Shown here: one piece after another, positions 5,934-6,057 of the stretch
Numbering within the stretch: position 1 is the first letter of the stretch
How the letters are laid out: every line of letters begins with the position of its first letter
Assembly: GCA_007132315.1 (NCBI GenBank)
Contig: SLOW01000295.1
Coordinates: 1-6,057, forward strand
Length of the DNA: 6,057 nt
DNA from: Opitutales bacterium
GTDB taxonomy: Bacteria > Verrucomicrobiota > Verrucomicrobiia > Opitutales > T3Sed10-336
Direction: 5' to 3'
The notes under the pieces: model-generated
What the model was told of the DNA's origin: nothing
Database searches by the model: none
Seen by the model: only the letters and a program-made list of their open reading frames with translations
Made by a program: the position numbers and the translations under genes

Positions 5934-6057
5934 ATGAAGATCGCGTTTACCAAGATGCACGGGGCGGGTAACGATTTCGTGACGATCGACAACCTCGACG
6001 GCCGCTATGCCATCACGCCGGAGAGCGTGGCGCGCCTGTGCGACCGCCATTTCGGGA
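5934..6057 (+). CDS. dapF: Diaminopimelate epimerase, N-terminal part (runs off the right edge)
   Basis: The 41 visible codons read MKIAFTKMHGAGNDFVTIDN, then LDGRYAITPESVARLCDRHFG. HGAGNDF is the conserved N-terminal signature of DapF, with the substrate-contacting Asn at position 13. DapF interconverts LL- and meso-diaminopimelate in the cytoplasm, supplying lysine and the peptidoglycan cross-linking residue. The two catalytic cysteines lie beyond the window. Full length is usually about 270-280 residues. No clear Shine-Dalgarno precedes the ATG; the upstream sequence is the folded element ending at 5918. Confidence 0.93.
   Translation, partial: MKIAFTKMHGAGNDFVTIDNLDGRYAITPESVARLCDRHFG

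Noticed and set aside
5728..5937. Small plus-strand frame of 69 codons before dapF
   Set aside because: It translates repeat-like and hairpin DNA (TAKLAKWTKRE, FWTPGVCRAKAPP) and has no ribosome site; such products are usually spurious.
1..6057. CRISPR array, insertion sequence or phage genes
   Set aside because: No regularly spaced repeats, no transposase or integrase motifs and no terminal inverted repeats flanking a gene were found.

Overview
The window looks like GC-rich chromosomal DNA from a bacterium, most likely a member of the Verrucomicrobiota (class Opitutae). This placement is inferred from memory: the partial protein at the left edge, with its acidic N-terminus, Arg/Asp/Gly-rich linker and conserved C-terminal part, resembles a hypothetical protein I associate with Opitutae genomes. 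The repeat-like DNA in front of dapF also reminds me of interspersed repeats in that phylum. No rRNA or other phylogenetic marker is present to confirm it.

Layout from left to right: (1) 1-547, minus strand, the first 182 codons of a conserved protein of unknown function running off the left edge. (2) 767-848, plus strand, a tRNA-Leu with anticodon GAG. (3) 1045-1941, plus strand, a long-form serine O-acetyltransferase (cysE) with all expected catalytic residues. (4) 2027-2545, plus strand, a C-terminal fragment of a family 4 glycoside hydrolase lying directly behind cysE and lacking its catalytic N-terminal domain, probably a gene remnant. (5) 2840-3547, plus strand, a compact site-2-type membrane metalloprotease (M50). 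(6) 3877-5670, plus strand, a secreted subtilisin-like protease with a propeptide and two acidic C-terminal beta-rich modules of the kind seen in haloarchaeal halolysins. (7) 5934 to the right edge, the first 41 codons of diaminopimelate epimerase (dapF).

The genes do not form one operon. The two biosynthetic enzymes (CysE for cysteine, DapF for lysine and peptidoglycan) are unrelated in pathway, and substantial gaps separate most genes. Those gaps carry much of the interest: a perfect 24-bp palindrome and a promoter with an overlapping inverted repeat before the protease, hairpins before the M50 gene, and a dense cluster of repeat-like and hairpin-forming DNA between the subtilase and dapF.

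No clear novel multi-gene system is visible. The strongest leads are the halolysin-like protease, a transfer candidate; the GH4 remnant, which marks a past deletion; and the folded element upstream of dapF.
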